Part shown: in pieces, positions 1 through 7,806 of the stretch
Position numbering within the stretch: position 1 is the stretch's first letter
How the letters are laid out: each line of letters begins with the position of its first letter
Assembly: GCA_023397045.1 (NCBI GenBank)
Contig: JAEWUR010000632.1
Location: forward strand, 1-9,537
Source: Planctomycetota bacterium
GTDB taxonomy: Bacteria > Planctomycetota > Planctomycetia > Pirellulales > Thermoguttaceae
Reading direction: 5' to 3'
DNA length: 9,537 nucleotides
Position numbers and translations under genes: made by a program
Notes under the pieces: model-generated
Told to the model about the DNA's origin: nothing
Databases searched by the model: none
The model's input: only the letters and a program-made list of their open reading frames with translations

Positions 1-318
1 GAAGCCGCACTGGCCGCACGTGTGCCTTAGCCAGGCAATGCCGACGCGCTGCCCGAGTTGCAGGCGGGCGGCGGATTGTGAAGCCGCTAGCGGCGGTCCA
101 AGCTTGTCGACGATGCCGACGATCTGGTGGCCCGGAATGACCGGCATTTTTTCCTGCGGCAGATCGCCTTCGACCACGTGAAGGTCGGTTCGGCAGACGG
201 CGCAACAACGAACGCGAACTCGCACCTCGCCGGGTCCCGGTTCTGGCGTCGGCACATCCGTCCATTCCAACGGCGACGCATCGGCCGCCGCAATCCGACG
301 AAGGAGCATGGCTTTCAT
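1..318 (-). CDS. Zinc-dependent alcohol dehydrogenase (MDR superfamily), N-terminal part
   Basis: Partial gene; 106 codons are visible and the frame is open to the window edge. The product should be an NAD(P)-linked, zinc-dependent oxidoreductase acting on an alcohol or aldehyde in the cytoplasm. It carries the GroES-like catalytic domain start: a PEPGPGEVRVRV strand region (25-36), the catalytic-zinc motif C42-R-T-D-L-H47, the P-G-H64 motif, and the beginning of the structural-zinc cysteine cluster (C101-G-Q-C104) just before the edge. The RHTCGQC context resembles the AdhA-like subgroup with W-L-x-x-T-C-G. Position 65 is Gln where classical enzymes have Glu; I recall GHQ as common in this subgroup, so it need not mean loss of function. 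The start at 318 is chosen because GAGGA sits 5 bases upstream; an internal Met at codon 4 is less well placed. The Rossmann NAD domain lies outside the window, so substrate and completeness cannot be judged. Confidence 0.9.
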   Translation of the reverse strand, partial: MKAMLLRRIAAADASPLEWTDVPTPEPGPGEVRVRVRCCAVCRTDLHVVEGDLPQEKMPVIPGHQIVGIVDKLGPPLAASQSAARLQLGQRVGIAWLRHTCGQCGF

Positions 319-323
319 AAGGG

Positions 324-337
324 TCCTCGTACGAGGA
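324..337. promoter_or_regulatory. 14-base perfect palindrome over the dehydrogenase ribosome-binding site
   Basis: The sequence tcctcgtacgagga is its own reverse complement and lies 5 bases upstream of the alcohol dehydrogenase start codon. On the minus strand its second half supplies the GAGGA Shine-Dalgarno sequence. It could be an operator for a dimeric repressor. In RNA, the half-sites have no loop, so an intramolecular hairpin would have to open the central bases and could only weakly hide the ribosome-binding site. The palindrome is read directly; the regulatory role is inference. Confidence 0.35.
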
Positions 338-785
338 ATTGTAGGTGATCGACGGCGATTTGCACTCCCCCGCGTGAAGGGCTCGGCGAATGCGCCCTCC
401 AACCCGGATAGTCATTATGATCTGTCCCTGGTCGTGCAGGCATGAGTTTTTTGCCTCATCCGACTGTTCTACAACCCAAATAAGGCGATATCTGGTCCCG
501 CGATGATGTGGAAAAGTTCGCATTGGGTAGGACTTATCGCACATTTCGCCCAAAAAAACGTATCCATAGCCTATATTTTTGCAATACATAAGTGGGGGGC
601 GGAGGAAGGCACTCCCTAGAGCTTCGTCAATCATGGGTTGATGAGTTTGGGTGCCATGCTCACGCTCGCCGTGGGCATGTGAATTGCCAAAAAACGTCAC
701 AACATACCCACGACAAGCGTGGGCATGGCACCCGTCACAGCACGGCTGACAAAGCACTAGAGACTCGATCAGGACGCGAAATTCG
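338..785. other. Intergenic region between divergent alcohol dehydrogenase and histidine kinase genes
   Basis: No credible gene is seen. The left and central part (about 400-590) is visibly richer in A and T than the flanking genes, as expected for a divergent promoter region, but I see no pair of -35/-10 boxes good enough to call on either strand. The right part holds the nested inverted repeat at 649-733, annotated separately. An open frame at 592-840 (82 codons) crosses that repeat and the kinase start and has no recognisable protein features, so it is not called. Confidence 0.6.
649..733. repeat. Nested inverted repeat with four copies of a 10-mer
   Basis: Outer arms of 18 bases (649-666 and 716-733) are inverted copies with one mismatch (17 of 18), separated by 49 bases. 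Inside, the 10-mer catgcccacg or its complement occurs four times: 655-664 (one change), 670-679 (exact complement), 703-712 (one change) and 718-727 (exact complement). The element can therefore fold either as one long hairpin or as two small hairpins with 5-base loops (665-669 and 713-717). It lies 52 bases upstream of the kinase start and encodes nothing evident. The architecture is like a REP/BIME or MITE-type dispersed element. I recall similar GTGGGCATG repeats in planctomycete intergenic regions, but multiplicity in this genome cannot be seen here. Confidence 0.7.
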
Positions 786-2666
786 ATGGACCGCCGCTAC
801 GTTTCAGGAGCGTTTTCCGCCGGCATCGACTGGTTCGTGAATGCCAGTCTTCTTGACGGCAACGAAGACCAATTTCGGCGAGCACGGCTAACCGTAGCGT
901 TCTACTGGACGCTCATTCCGCTGGCTATCGTCTTCGCCGCGATCATCTTCTCATTGGGCAGCCCGGTCGGCGGCGCATCGCTGTGCATCGGCGTCGTCGT
1001 AGCTTGTTTCGGGCTGTGGATGATGCGCTGGGTGGGGTCGTGTTTCTTCTCTGGAAACTTGCTCACGGCCGCCTTCTTTGCGGTGCTGACGGTGCTGGCA
1101 TGCCGTCTGGGAGGACACGGGTCCCCGGCATTGCCCTGGTACGCAACGGTGCCGGTCGTCGCTTTGAGCACCGCCGGTCGACGTTCGGCCGTCTTCTGGC
1201 TTACCGTTATGATTCTTTCGCTGATCGCGTTTTTTGCGCTCGACTTCAGCGGATATCGCTTTCCGAACGACTTGGGCGTTCGCCAATACAAGCTGCTCGA
1301 TCTGCTGGCAATGATCGGTCTGATCACGGCGATGTTCGGCCTCGCCTTGTTGTATGACATGGCCAAGGATCGAATGCTGCGGCTTCGAAAACAAACCGAA
1401 GCGGAACTGTCGCGGGCCAAAAACGAGGCCGAAGCCGCGACCATCGCCAAGAGCGAGTTTCTGGCCAATATGAGCCACGAAATCCGGACGCCGATGACGG
1501 CGATCCTCGGATTCTCGGAAATCCTCATGGCCCATGCCACGACGCGCGACCAACTCGATGCGGCCACGACAGTCCGACAAAACGGCGAGTACCTAATCGC
1601 CATCATCAATGATATCCTCGACCTGTCGAAGATCGAGGCCGGAAAACTCGATATCGAGCATTTGCAATGCTCGCCGCTCCGGATCCTTTCGGAAGTCGTC
1701 TCGCTGATGCGGGTTCGGGCCGACGCCAAGAAATTGCCGATCGAGATCGAGTGCATCGGCCCAATCCCGCAGACGATTCATTCCGATCCCGTTCGGCTGC
1801 GACAGATATTGATCAACCTCATCGGCAACGCCATCAAGTTCACCGAGATGGGCAAGATCCGATTGGTCGCTCAACGGCTGGACCGCGGAGACAATGGCCC
1901 GCAAATGCAATTCGAGATCATCGACGCGGGCATTGGGATGACGACCGAGCAGATTGCCGAGTTGTTCAAACCGTTCAGTCAGGTCGACGCATCGGCGACG
2001 CGGCGGCACAGTGGAACCGGGCTTGGATTGGCCATCAGCAAGCGGTTGGCCGCCAAACTCGGCGGCGACATCACGGTGAAAAGCTTTCTCGGCGAGGGAA
2101 GCACGTTCACCGTGACGGTCGATACGGGGCCGTTGGACGGCGTTGCGATGTTCTCGAACAAGACCGAAGCAGAATTGGCTATCGATCGCGAGGAACAACC
2201 GATTACCTCGAGTGTGCGGCTTACCGGCCGGGTGCTTCTGGCCGAAGACGGTCCCGACAACCAGCGGCTGATCGCGTTCCTGCTCAAACGAGCCGGGGCC
2301 GACGTGATCGTGGCCGACAACGGCCAGATCGCTCATGATCTGGCATTGGCCGCCCGAGACGCGGGCAATCCGTTCGATGTGATCCTGATGGACATGCAGA
2401 TGCCGAACGTGGACGGCTATGAGGCGACCCGAAGGCTCAGGCAGGCCGGATACGCCGGGCCGATCATCGCCTTGACGGCCCATGCGATGAGCAGAGATCG
2501 TGAAAAATGCCTTGCCGCCGGCTGCAACGATTACGTGACGAAGCCGATCGACCAGAACAAGCTGCTTTCGTTGGCCGCCAAATACGCGGCCAGTCCGTGC
2601 AAGGCGTCCGTCGAAACAAAAAAAGCCCCTTCCCATAAGTCCCCTCTCCCTTTGGGAGAGGGTTAG
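786..2666 (+). CDS. Membrane-bound hybrid sensor histidine kinase (HisKA, HATPase, receiver)
   Basis: A 626-residue two-component sensor that should autophosphorylate on His231 and pass the phosphate to its own receiver Asp536. Residues 37-190 contain about six hydrophobic segments with short loops, a membrane sensor region of no family I can name; no PAS or HAMP domain is evident. A helical linker (about 195-225) leads to HisKA with the H-box MSHEIRTPM (H231). The ATPase domain has the N-box around N344/N348, G1 box D380-A-G-I-G, F-box PFSQ, and G2 box SGTGLGL (409-415). The receiver (about 481-600) has acidic pair E487/D488, phospho-acceptor D536 in MDMQMP, T564 and K586, all intact. No HPt domain follows, so the final acceptor must be encoded elsewhere. 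ATG 786 is used; AGGA lies 11 bases upstream, a weak site, but the early residues resemble other kinases of this type. The last 15 or so residues come from a repeat (see 2642-2680). Confidence 0.95.
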   Translation: MDRRYVSGAFSAGIDWFVNASLLDGNEDQFRRARLTVAFYWTLIPLAIVFAAIIFSLGSPVGGASLCIGVVVACFGLWMMRWVGSCFFSGNLLTAAFFAVLTVLACRLGGHGSPALPWYATVPVVALSTAGRRSAVFWLTVMILSLIAFFALDFSGYRFPNDLGVRQYKLLDLLAMIGLITAMFGLALLYDMAKDRMLRLRKQTEAELSRAKNEAEAATIAKSEFLANMSHEIRTPMTAILGFSEILMAHATTRDQLDAATTVRQNGEYLIAIINDILDLSKIEAGKLDIEHLQCSPLRILSEVVSLMRVRADAKKLPIEIECIGPIPQTIHSDPVRLRQILINLIGNAIKFTEMGKIRLVAQRLDRGDNGPQMQFEIIDAGIGMTTEQIAELFKPFSQVDASATRRHSGTGLGLAISKRLAAKLGGDITVKSFLGEGSTFTVTVDTGPLDGVAMFSNKTEAELAIDREEQPITSSVRLTGRVLLAEDGPDNQRLIAFLLKRAGADVIVADNGQIAHDLALAARDAGNPFDVILMDMQMPNVDGYEATRRLRQAGYAGPIIALTAHAMSRDREKCLAAGCNDYVTKPIDQNKLLSLAAKYAASPCKASVETKKAPSHKSPLPLGEG

Positions 2667-2680
2667 GGTGAGGGCTGTTT
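2642..2680. repeat. Palindromic dispersed-type repeat overlapping the kinase stop codon
   Basis: Contains a perfect 9-base stem, ccctctccc / gggagaggg (2642-2650 and 2654-2662), with a ttt loop, followed by ttagggtgaggg. The kinase stop TAG at 2664-2666 lies in the tail. Read in the kinase frame it gives SPLPLGEG; on the opposite strand it gives [10 protein letters not shown], both peptide strings I recognise as artefacts of a repeat found in many bacterial genomes. There is no T-run after the stem, so it is not a standard intrinsic terminator, although the hairpin could stabilise an mRNA 3' end. Copy number in this genome is unknown from the window. Confidence 0.75.
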
Positions 2681-2740
2681 CAGCAGGGATCTTCCGATCC
2701 GCAACGATTTGATTGTCAAGGTGTTTCCGCATTGAGGCAA

Positions 2741-2781
2741 ACAAAAAGCCCCAGGACCGAAGTCCCGGGGCTCGTTCTTTT
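2741..2781. terminator. Bidirectional intrinsic terminator between convergent genes
   Basis: An 11-base stem (2747-2757 with 2762-2772) and cgaa loop. On the minus strand the stem is followed by TTTT-G-TTT; on the plus strand it is followed by CGTTCTTTT. The single imperfect pair is A with C in the plus-strand RNA but a G-U wobble in the minus-strand RNA, so the hairpin is fully paired only for transcripts coming from the nifJ operon. It lies about 34 bases past the stop of the flavoprotein gene and about 75 past the kinase stop, and it probably serves both, better for the minus strand. Confidence 0.8.
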
Positions 2782-2814
2782 CAATCGCTGATCGAATTCG
2801 AAGCGATCGTCGCG

Positions 2815-3822
2815 TCAGATCGCCTTGCCGACGTAGGACGTCAGCGTCTTCATGTAGTTACCGCGTTGGAAGGCCGACGGGTCGGGGCAGTTCTCGCGGC
2901 TCATGCTGCCTTTGAGCTGCTCGACCGAGTCGTAATCCTTCTTCTCCATCCACGTGGTCAGGCCCGAAAGAATCGCACCGACCTGGCTGACGCCCTTCTG
3001 GTAAAGCACCGAGGCGATCATGCCGACATCGGCGCCTGCCAACAAGGCCTTCAGCAGGCCCGAGGCGTCATGAATGCCGCCGGTGGCCGCCAGCGAGGCG
3101 TTCACCCGACCGTGCATCAACGCGATCCATCGCAACGGCAACGTCAAATCCGACTCGGTGCTCAAATGGAGCGTCGGCACGGCTTCGAGCTTTTCGAGGT
3201 CGATGTCGGGCTGGAAGAAGCGGTTGAACAACACCAGGCCGTCGGCCCCGGCGTCGGCAAGCCGAACGCCGAAGTTGGCCAGGGCGCTGAACTGCGAACC
3301 GATCTTGACCGCCAACGGGATCGAGATCGACTGCTTCACCGCCGCGACGAGGTCGAGATATCGCGACTCGACTTCCTCGCCGGTCATGTCGAGGTCGGTC
3401 GGAACGAAGTAGATGTTCAACTCCAGGGCGTCGGCCCCGGCGTCTTGCATCATCTTCGCGTAGCGGACCCAACCGCCCTTGCTCGTGCCGTTGAGGCTGG
3501 CAACGACGGGAATGGCAATCGCCTTTTTCGCGGCCGTAATCGTGTCGAGATACTCGTCCGGTTCCGTGCGATAATCGTCGGCTTCCGGGAAGTAGGTCAA
3601 CGCTTCGGCAAAGCTTTCCGAGCCGAACTCATGGACCTTGGTCATCTCTTCCGAATCGTGTTCGATCTGTTCTTCGAACACCGAAGGCAGGACGACCGCC
3701 GAGGCGCCGGCCTGCTCCAACCGCTTCAGTTGATCGACGTCGCCCGTCAAGGGGCAAGCCGAGATCATCAGCGGATTCTTCAACTTCAAACCGAGATAGG
3801 TTGTGGATAGGTCGACGCTCAT
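2815..3822 (-). CDS. Dihydroorotate dehydrogenase-like flavoprotein, partner of nifJ
   Basis: A 335-residue, full-length TIM-barrel protein resembling class 1 dihydroorotate dehydrogenases; I recall annotated homologues named dihydroorotate dehydrogenase-like protein beside nifJ in other bacteria. Visible features: the N-terminal LGLKLKNPLMISACPLT strand typical of the fold, a likely flavin-contacting K173 in AVKIG, and a C-terminal phosphate-binding region around G248-G249-I and A264-DVGMIASVLYQKG. The loop that in true enzymes carries the NxSxPN orotate/catalytic signature instead reads ELNIYFVPTD (134-143), without the Cys or Ser base. It therefore probably binds FMN but should not be assumed to make orotate, and pyrD is not assigned. 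Translation is coupled to nifJ: ATG 3822 overlaps the nifJ TGA, with AAGGAGG 7 bases upstream inside nifJ. A redox role linked to pyruvate:ferredoxin oxidoreductase is inference from context. Confidence 0.9.
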   Translation of the reverse strand: MSVDLSTTYLGLKLKNPLMISACPLTGDVDQLKRLEQAGASAVVLPSVFEEQIEHDSEEMTKVHEFGSESFAEALTYFPEADDYRTEPDEYLDTITAAKKAIAIPVVASLNGTSKGGWVRYAKMMQDAGADALELNIYFVPTDLDMTGEEVESRYLDLVAAVKQSISIPLAVKIGSQFSALANFGVRLADAGADGLVLFNRFFQPDIDLEKLEAVPTLHLSTESDLTLPLRWIALMHGRVNASLAATGGIHDASGLLKALLAGADVGMIASVLYQKGVSQVGAILSGLTTWMEKKDYDSVEQLKGSMSRENCPDPSAFQRGNYMKTLTSYVGKAI

Positions 3823-6800
3823 GCCCGCACCTCCTTAGAATCCTTCGCAAGGGTATCGCCGTTGGCGCCGGATTCCGAGGCGGCCGCCTCGGCGACCACT
3901 TCCCGGTCCACGCCGGCCAATTGTTCGTAGAAATGGAAACGCTTGTCGATGTCGCGCTGGCCGAGGGTCAGCAGGCGGGCCGATTCCTCGGGCTTCGACC
4001 GGGCCAGGATGCCGAATCGGGCTTCCTTCATGGCGAAGTCCTTGAAATTGCCGACCGGCTTCTTGCTGGCCAGTTGGAACGGATGCGCGTCTTCGCGCGG
4101 ATCGAAGCTGTACAGCGGCCAGTAACCGCAGGCCACCGCTTCCTTCTGGATCTCCATGCCCTGGGTCATGTTGATGCCCCAGCTAATACAGTGCGAGAAG
4201 GCGATCAGCAGCGAGGTGCCGCGATACGACTCGGCGGCGCGAATCGTGCGAATCGCGTGCATTGGATTGGCGCCAAGCGAGATTTGGCCGACGAACACGT
4301 TGCCATAGGCCATGGCGATCATGCCGAGATCCTTCTTGCATCCACCCTTGCCGCCGGCGGCGAACTTCGCCACGGCGCCCCGGAACGTAGCCTTCGAGGC
4401 CTGGCCGCCCGTGTTCGAGTAAACCTCGGTGTCGAGGACGAGAATGTTCACGTCGCGACCCGAGGCAAACACGTGGTCCAGACCGCCGAAGCCGATGTCA
4501 TAGGCCCAGCCGTCGCCGCCGAAGCTCCAGACGCTCTTGCGGATCAGGTAGTCCGACGAGGCCAGCAAGGCCTTGGCGTCGGCCGATCCGATCGAGCTAA
4601 GCTTCTGGTTCAACACGGCCACGCTGGCACGTTGCGCGGCCAGGTCGGCCTCGGTTTCCTGCTTGTTGTTCAGCAGGTTGCCGACCAACTCTTCGCCCAA
4701 CTGCGACGACAGGCCGCGGAGCAACAGCTTCGCGTAATCGCTTTGTTGGTCGACGGCCAGCCGGAATCCCAAACCGAACTCCGCACAGTCCTCGAACAGC
4801 GAGTTCGACCACGACGGACCGCGTCCCTCGCGAGTCTGCGAGTAGGGCGTGCAGGGCAGGTTGCCGCCGTAGATCGACGAGCAGCCCGTGGCGTTGGCGA
4901 TCAGCATCCGATCGCCGAAATACTGCGTCAGCAGCTTGACGTAGGGCGTCTCGCCGCATCCGGCGCACGCACCGGAGAACTCAAACAGCGGCAGCAACAA
5001 CTGCGAACCCTTGATCGTCTCGGGCTTGGCCTTCGAACGATCCACGTCGGGCAGCGACAGGAAGTAATCCCAGTTGGCCTGCTCGCGCTCGAGGTGCGGC
5101 AGCTTCAACTCCATGTCGATCGCCTTGTGCTTGACCTTTTCCTTGTCCTTGGCCGGGCAGACGTCAACGCACAGACCGCAGCCCGTGCAATCGTCCGGCG
5201 CGACCTGGACGACGAACTTCCAGCCGGCGAACTCCTTGCCCTTGTAGTCGGTCGTCTTGAAACCTTCCGGAGCGTTGGCCAGCAACGCCGGATCGACCGC
5301 CTTCATGCGGATCGCGGCATGGGGACAGCCTAGCGAGCAGAGACCGCACTGGATGCAGATCTTCGGATCCCAGATCGGGATGTCCTGGGCGATGCTGCGT
5401 TTTTCATACTGCGTCGTGCCGGTCGGGAACGTGCCGTCGCAAGGCAACGCGCTGACCGGGAGATCGTCGCCGCGGTTGGCGATCATGACGCCCAAAACGT
5501 CCTTGACGAACGCCGGGGCATGGGCCGGAACCGCAGGCAGCATGTGCAGCTTTGAGGTGACTTCGGTTGGATACTTCACCTCGTGCAGCGAGGCCAACGC
5601 CGCGTCGACCGCCGCGTTGTTCTTCTCGACGACCTTTCCGCCGCCCTTCTTGCCGTAGGTCTTCTTGATGGCTTCCTTGATCTGCGTGATCGCCTCATCG
5701 GGCGGAATCACGCCGGCAAGTTTGAAGAAGCAGGTCTGCATGATCGTGTTGATCCGCACGCCCATCTCGGTCTGCCGGGCGACCTCGTAGGCGTCGACCA
5801 CGTAGAACTTCAGCTTCTTGTCGATGATCTGCTTCTGCACTTCGGCGGGCAGATGGTCCCAAACGTCGTTCGGGCCGTAGACGCTGTTCAACAGGAACGT
5901 CGCGCCCGGATCGGCCATCGACAGCATGTCGATCCGTTCCAGGAATTGCGGCTGGTGGCATGCCACGAAGTTCGCCCGATGGACCAGATACGAGCCGCGG
6001 ATCGGACGCGGGCTGAACCGCACGTGCGACGTGGTGACCGAGCCGGCCTTGCGCGAGTCGTAGACGAAGTAGCCTTGAGCGTGCAAGGCGGTGTTCTCGC
6101 CGACGATCTTCACCGAGTTGCGGTTGGCGCTGACCGTGCCGTCGCTGCCCAAACCGAAGAACAACGCGCGGACCGAATCGTCCGCCTCGGTCGAGAAGTG
6201 CGGATCGTAGTCCAGGCTCAGGTTCGTCACGTCGTCGAGGATGCCGACCGTGAACTGACGCTTCGGCTGTGCCTTCAACAATTCGGCATACACGGCCGCG
6301 ACCATGGCGGGCGTGAATTCCTTCGACGACAGGCCGTATCGGCCGCCGATCACGCGAGGCATCGAGCCGTTGCCGGTGTACTCGGCCCAACTCTCGGCCA
6401 GCGACGTGACGACGTCTTGGTACAACGGTTCGCCGGCCGCGCCCGGTTCTTTCGTGCGATCGAGCACCGCGATGTGCTTGACCGACTTCGGCATCGCGGC
6501 GACGAAATCCTTGGTGCTCCACGGACGGAACAACCGGATCTTCAAGACGCCGACCTTCTGGCCTTCGGCAACGAGCTTGTCGACCGTCTCGTCGACCACG
6601 CCGATGCCCGAGCCCATGATGACGATGACGCGATCGGCGTCGGGCGCGCCGTGGTAGTCGAACAGGTGATACTGACGGCCAACCAACTTGGCGAACTTGT
6701 CCATGTGCTTCTGGACGATGCTCGCACACACAGCATAATATGGATTGCAGGTTTCGCGGGCTTGGAAGAAGACGTCCGGGTTCTGGGCCGTGCCGCGGAG

Positions 6801-7445
6801 CTTGGGTCGCTCGGGCGAAAGGGCTCGCTCGCGATGCGCGGCGACAAGGTCCATGTCGATCATGGCCTTGCAGTCGTCTTCGGTGAGTTGCTCGATCTTG
6901 TTGACTTCGTGCGAAATGCGGAAACCGTCGAAGAAGTGGACGAACGGCACCCGGGCTTCGAGCGTTGCGCTCTGGGAGATCAGGGCCATATCCTGCGCCT
7001 CTTGGACCGAGGCCGAGCTGAGCATGGCCCAACCGGTCGAGCGGCAGGCCATCACGTCGCCGTGGTCGCCGAAGATCGACAAGGCATGCGTGGCGACGGT
7101 TCGAGCGGTGACGTGGAACACCGTCGAGGTCAATTCGCCGGCGATCTTGAACATGTTCGGGATCATCAACAACAAACCTTGCGAGGCGGTGAAGGTTGTC
7201 GTCAAAGCTCCGGCTTGGAGCGACCCGTGAACCGCGCCGGCGGCTCCCGCTTCGCTCTGCATTTCAACGACGTCGGGCACGGTGCCGAAGATGTTCTTGC
7301 GTCCGGCGGCAGCCCAAGCGTCCGGCAATTCACCCAAGCCCGACGAGGGCGTAATCGGGTAAATCGCCATGACCTCGTTGCACAGATGGGCAATGTTGGC
7401 CGTCGCTTCATTGCCGTCGACGGTCACGAAGCGTCTTTGTTCCAC
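3819..7445 (-). CDS. nifJ: Pyruvate:ferredoxin (flavodoxin) oxidoreductase, single-chain form
   Basis: A 1208-residue cytoplasmic enzyme for pyruvate + CoA to acetyl-CoA + CO2, reducing ferredoxin or flavodoxin; reversible. Its length fits the homodimeric form (about 1200 residues). In order: N-terminal domain with YPITPSS (29-35), VVEMQSEAGAAGAVHG with the likely active-site Glu65, and R115 in HVTAR; gamma-type and CoA-side domains; EKR motif (681-683); two ferredoxin-type clusters, C697/C700/C703/C707 and C753/C756/C759/C763; then the thiamine diphosphate domain with C827/C830, C855 and C1086 for the proximal cluster, GDGW (977-980) and N1011 in VYSNTGGQ. All expected cluster and cofactor residues are present, so it looks functional. 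The start is GTG 7445 with AGGAG 7 bases upstream; no nearer ATG exists. The last 30 or so residues are an Ala/Glu-rich tail. It overlaps the downstream flavoprotein gene by four bases. Oxygen sensitivity of the family suggests expression under low oxygen; no regulator site was recognised. Confidence 0.98.
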   Translation of the reverse strand: MEQRRFVTVDGNEATANIAHLCNEVMAIYPITPSSGLGELPDAWAAAGRKNIFGTVPDVVEMQSEAGAAGAVHGSLQAGALTTTFTASQGLLLMIPNMFKIAGELTSTVFHVTARTVATHALSIFGDHGDVMACRSTGWAMLSSASVQEAQDMALISQSATLEARVPFVHFFDGFRISHEVNKIEQLTEDDCKAMIDMDLVAAHRERALSPERPKLRGTAQNPDVFFQARETCNPYYAVCASIVQKHMDKFAKLVGRQYHLFDYHGAPDADRVIVIMGSGIGVVDETVDKLVAEGQKVGVLKIRLFRPWSTKDFVAAMPKSVKHIAVLDRTKEPGAAGEPLYQDVVTSLAESWAEYTGNGSMPRVIGGRYGLSSKEFTPAMVAAVYAELLKAQPKRQFTVGILDDVTNLSLDYDPHFSTEADDSVRALFFGLGSDGTVSANRNSVKIVGENTALHAQGYFVYDSRKAGSVTTSHVRFSPRPIRGSYLVHRANFVACHQPQFLERIDMLSMADPGATFLLNSVYGPNDVWDHLPAEVQKQIIDKKLKFYVVDAYEVARQTEMGVRINTIMQTCFFKLAGVIPPDEAITQIKEAIKKTYGKKGGGKVVEKNNAAVDAALASLHEVKYPTEVTSKLHMLPAVPAHAPAFVKDVLGVMIANRGDDLPVSALPCDGTFPTGTTQYEKRSIAQDIPIWDPKICIQCGLCSLGCPHAAIRMKAVDPALLANAPEGFKTTDYKGKEFAGWKFVVQVAPDDCTGCGLCVDVCPAKDKEKVKHKAIDMELKLPHLEREQANWDYFLSLPDVDRSKAKPETIKGSQLLLPLFEFSGACAGCGETPYVKLLTQYFGDRMLIANATGCSSIYGGNLPCTPYSQTREGRGPSWSNSLFEDCAEFGLGFRLAVDQQSDYAKLLLRGLSSQLGEELVGNLLNNKQETEADLAAQRASVAVLNQKLSSIGSADAKALLASSDYLIRKSVWSFGGDGWAYDIGFGGLDHVFASGRDVNILVLDTEVYSNTGGQASKATFRGAVAKFAAGGKGGCKKDLGMIAMAYGNVFVGQISLGANPMHAIRTIRAAESYRGTSLLIAFSHCISWGINMTQGMEIQKEAVACGYWPLYSFDPREDAHPFQLASKKPVGNFKDFAMKEARFGILARSKPEESARLLTLGQRDIDKRFHFYEQLAGVDREVVAEAAASESGANGDTLAKDSKEVRA
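3830..3836 (-). promoter_or_regulatory. Strong Shine-Dalgarno inside the 3' end of nifJ
   Basis: On the minus strand AAGGAGG lies 7 bases ahead of the flavoprotein ATG and within the last codons of nifJ. Together with the ATGA stop/start overlap it fixes the downstream start and indicates coupled translation. Confidence 0.85.
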
Positions 7446-7806
7446 GGGTGGTCTCCTAGATGAATGAAATAAACGGGTTGCTTGTGAGTTTTTTGGTTTC
7501 GGCCTTGCACGCTATTTCGGCCGCGAAGAATCCAGTAGCGTAACGCGCGCCGGCGTTCCCTGCAATGCACACCAATGGGGGGATATCGAAAGATGAGCGG
7601 GTTTCCCGTGGGGGCTTTGCGAAGATTCAATGTGTCGGCATCAGCGCCCGGTTTGCTATAGCGATAATTGGATCGTTTCCTAACTGATTACTGCAAAAGA
7701 CCTTGCGTCTTGCGAAACCGGTCTCCCCCTGCAATACCAAAATTGTTACACTACCGCCCCTTTTCCGGAAACCCTGCGAATTTTTGTTCGGTTGGAGCAT
7801 TTCACA
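7446..7806. other. Divergent promoter region between nifJ and the DUF1207 gene
   Basis: A 361-base spacer without a credible gene, expected to hold promoters for both directions. For nifJ a weak sigma70-like pair is possible: minus-strand TTGCAG (7560-7565) and TACGCT (7537-7542) with a 17-base gap. For the DUF1207 gene an extended -10-like TGTTACACT ends at 7752, about 54 bases before the ATG, without a good -35. Neither is strong. No FNR-like or Rex-like palindrome was recognised by eye, and no RNA gene is visible. Confidence 0.4.
7453..7457 (-). promoter_or_regulatory. Shine-Dalgarno fixing the nifJ GTG start
   Basis: On the minus strand AGGAG sits 7 bases before GTG at 7445-7443. It supports a GTG start for a gene with no suitable ATG near the conserved N-terminus. 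Confidence 0.75.

Noticed and set aside
430..455. Small hairpin with a T-run between the dehydrogenase and kinase genes
   Set aside because: Only 4-5 base pairs with the T-run in the loop; not a terminator or a convincing regulatory fold.
592..840. 82-codon open frame on the plus strand with an acceptable start
   Set aside because: It runs through the nested inverted repeat and into the kinase gene in another frame; it is rich in His, Arg and Gly with no domain or membrane pattern.
2642..2662. 9-base perfect hairpin as the kinase terminator
   Set aside because: No T-run follows the stem and the sequence is a recognisable repeat; the hairpin at 2741-2781 is the better terminator.
1593..2744. 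383-codon open frame on the minus strand, antisense to the kinase
   Set aside because: It mirrors the conserved kinase and receiver domains, and its [10 protein letters not shown] stretch comes from the palindromic repeat.
3801..5333. 510-codon open frame on the plus strand, antisense to the nifJ 3' half
   Set aside because: Same shadow effect; it covers the cluster-binding region of nifJ and has no family features.
5583..7463. 626-codon open frame on the plus strand, antisense to nifJ
   Set aside because: GC-rich third positions of nifJ create long antisense frames. The product is Arg/His/Asp-rich with no recognisable motif, while the opposite strand has all PFOR motifs.
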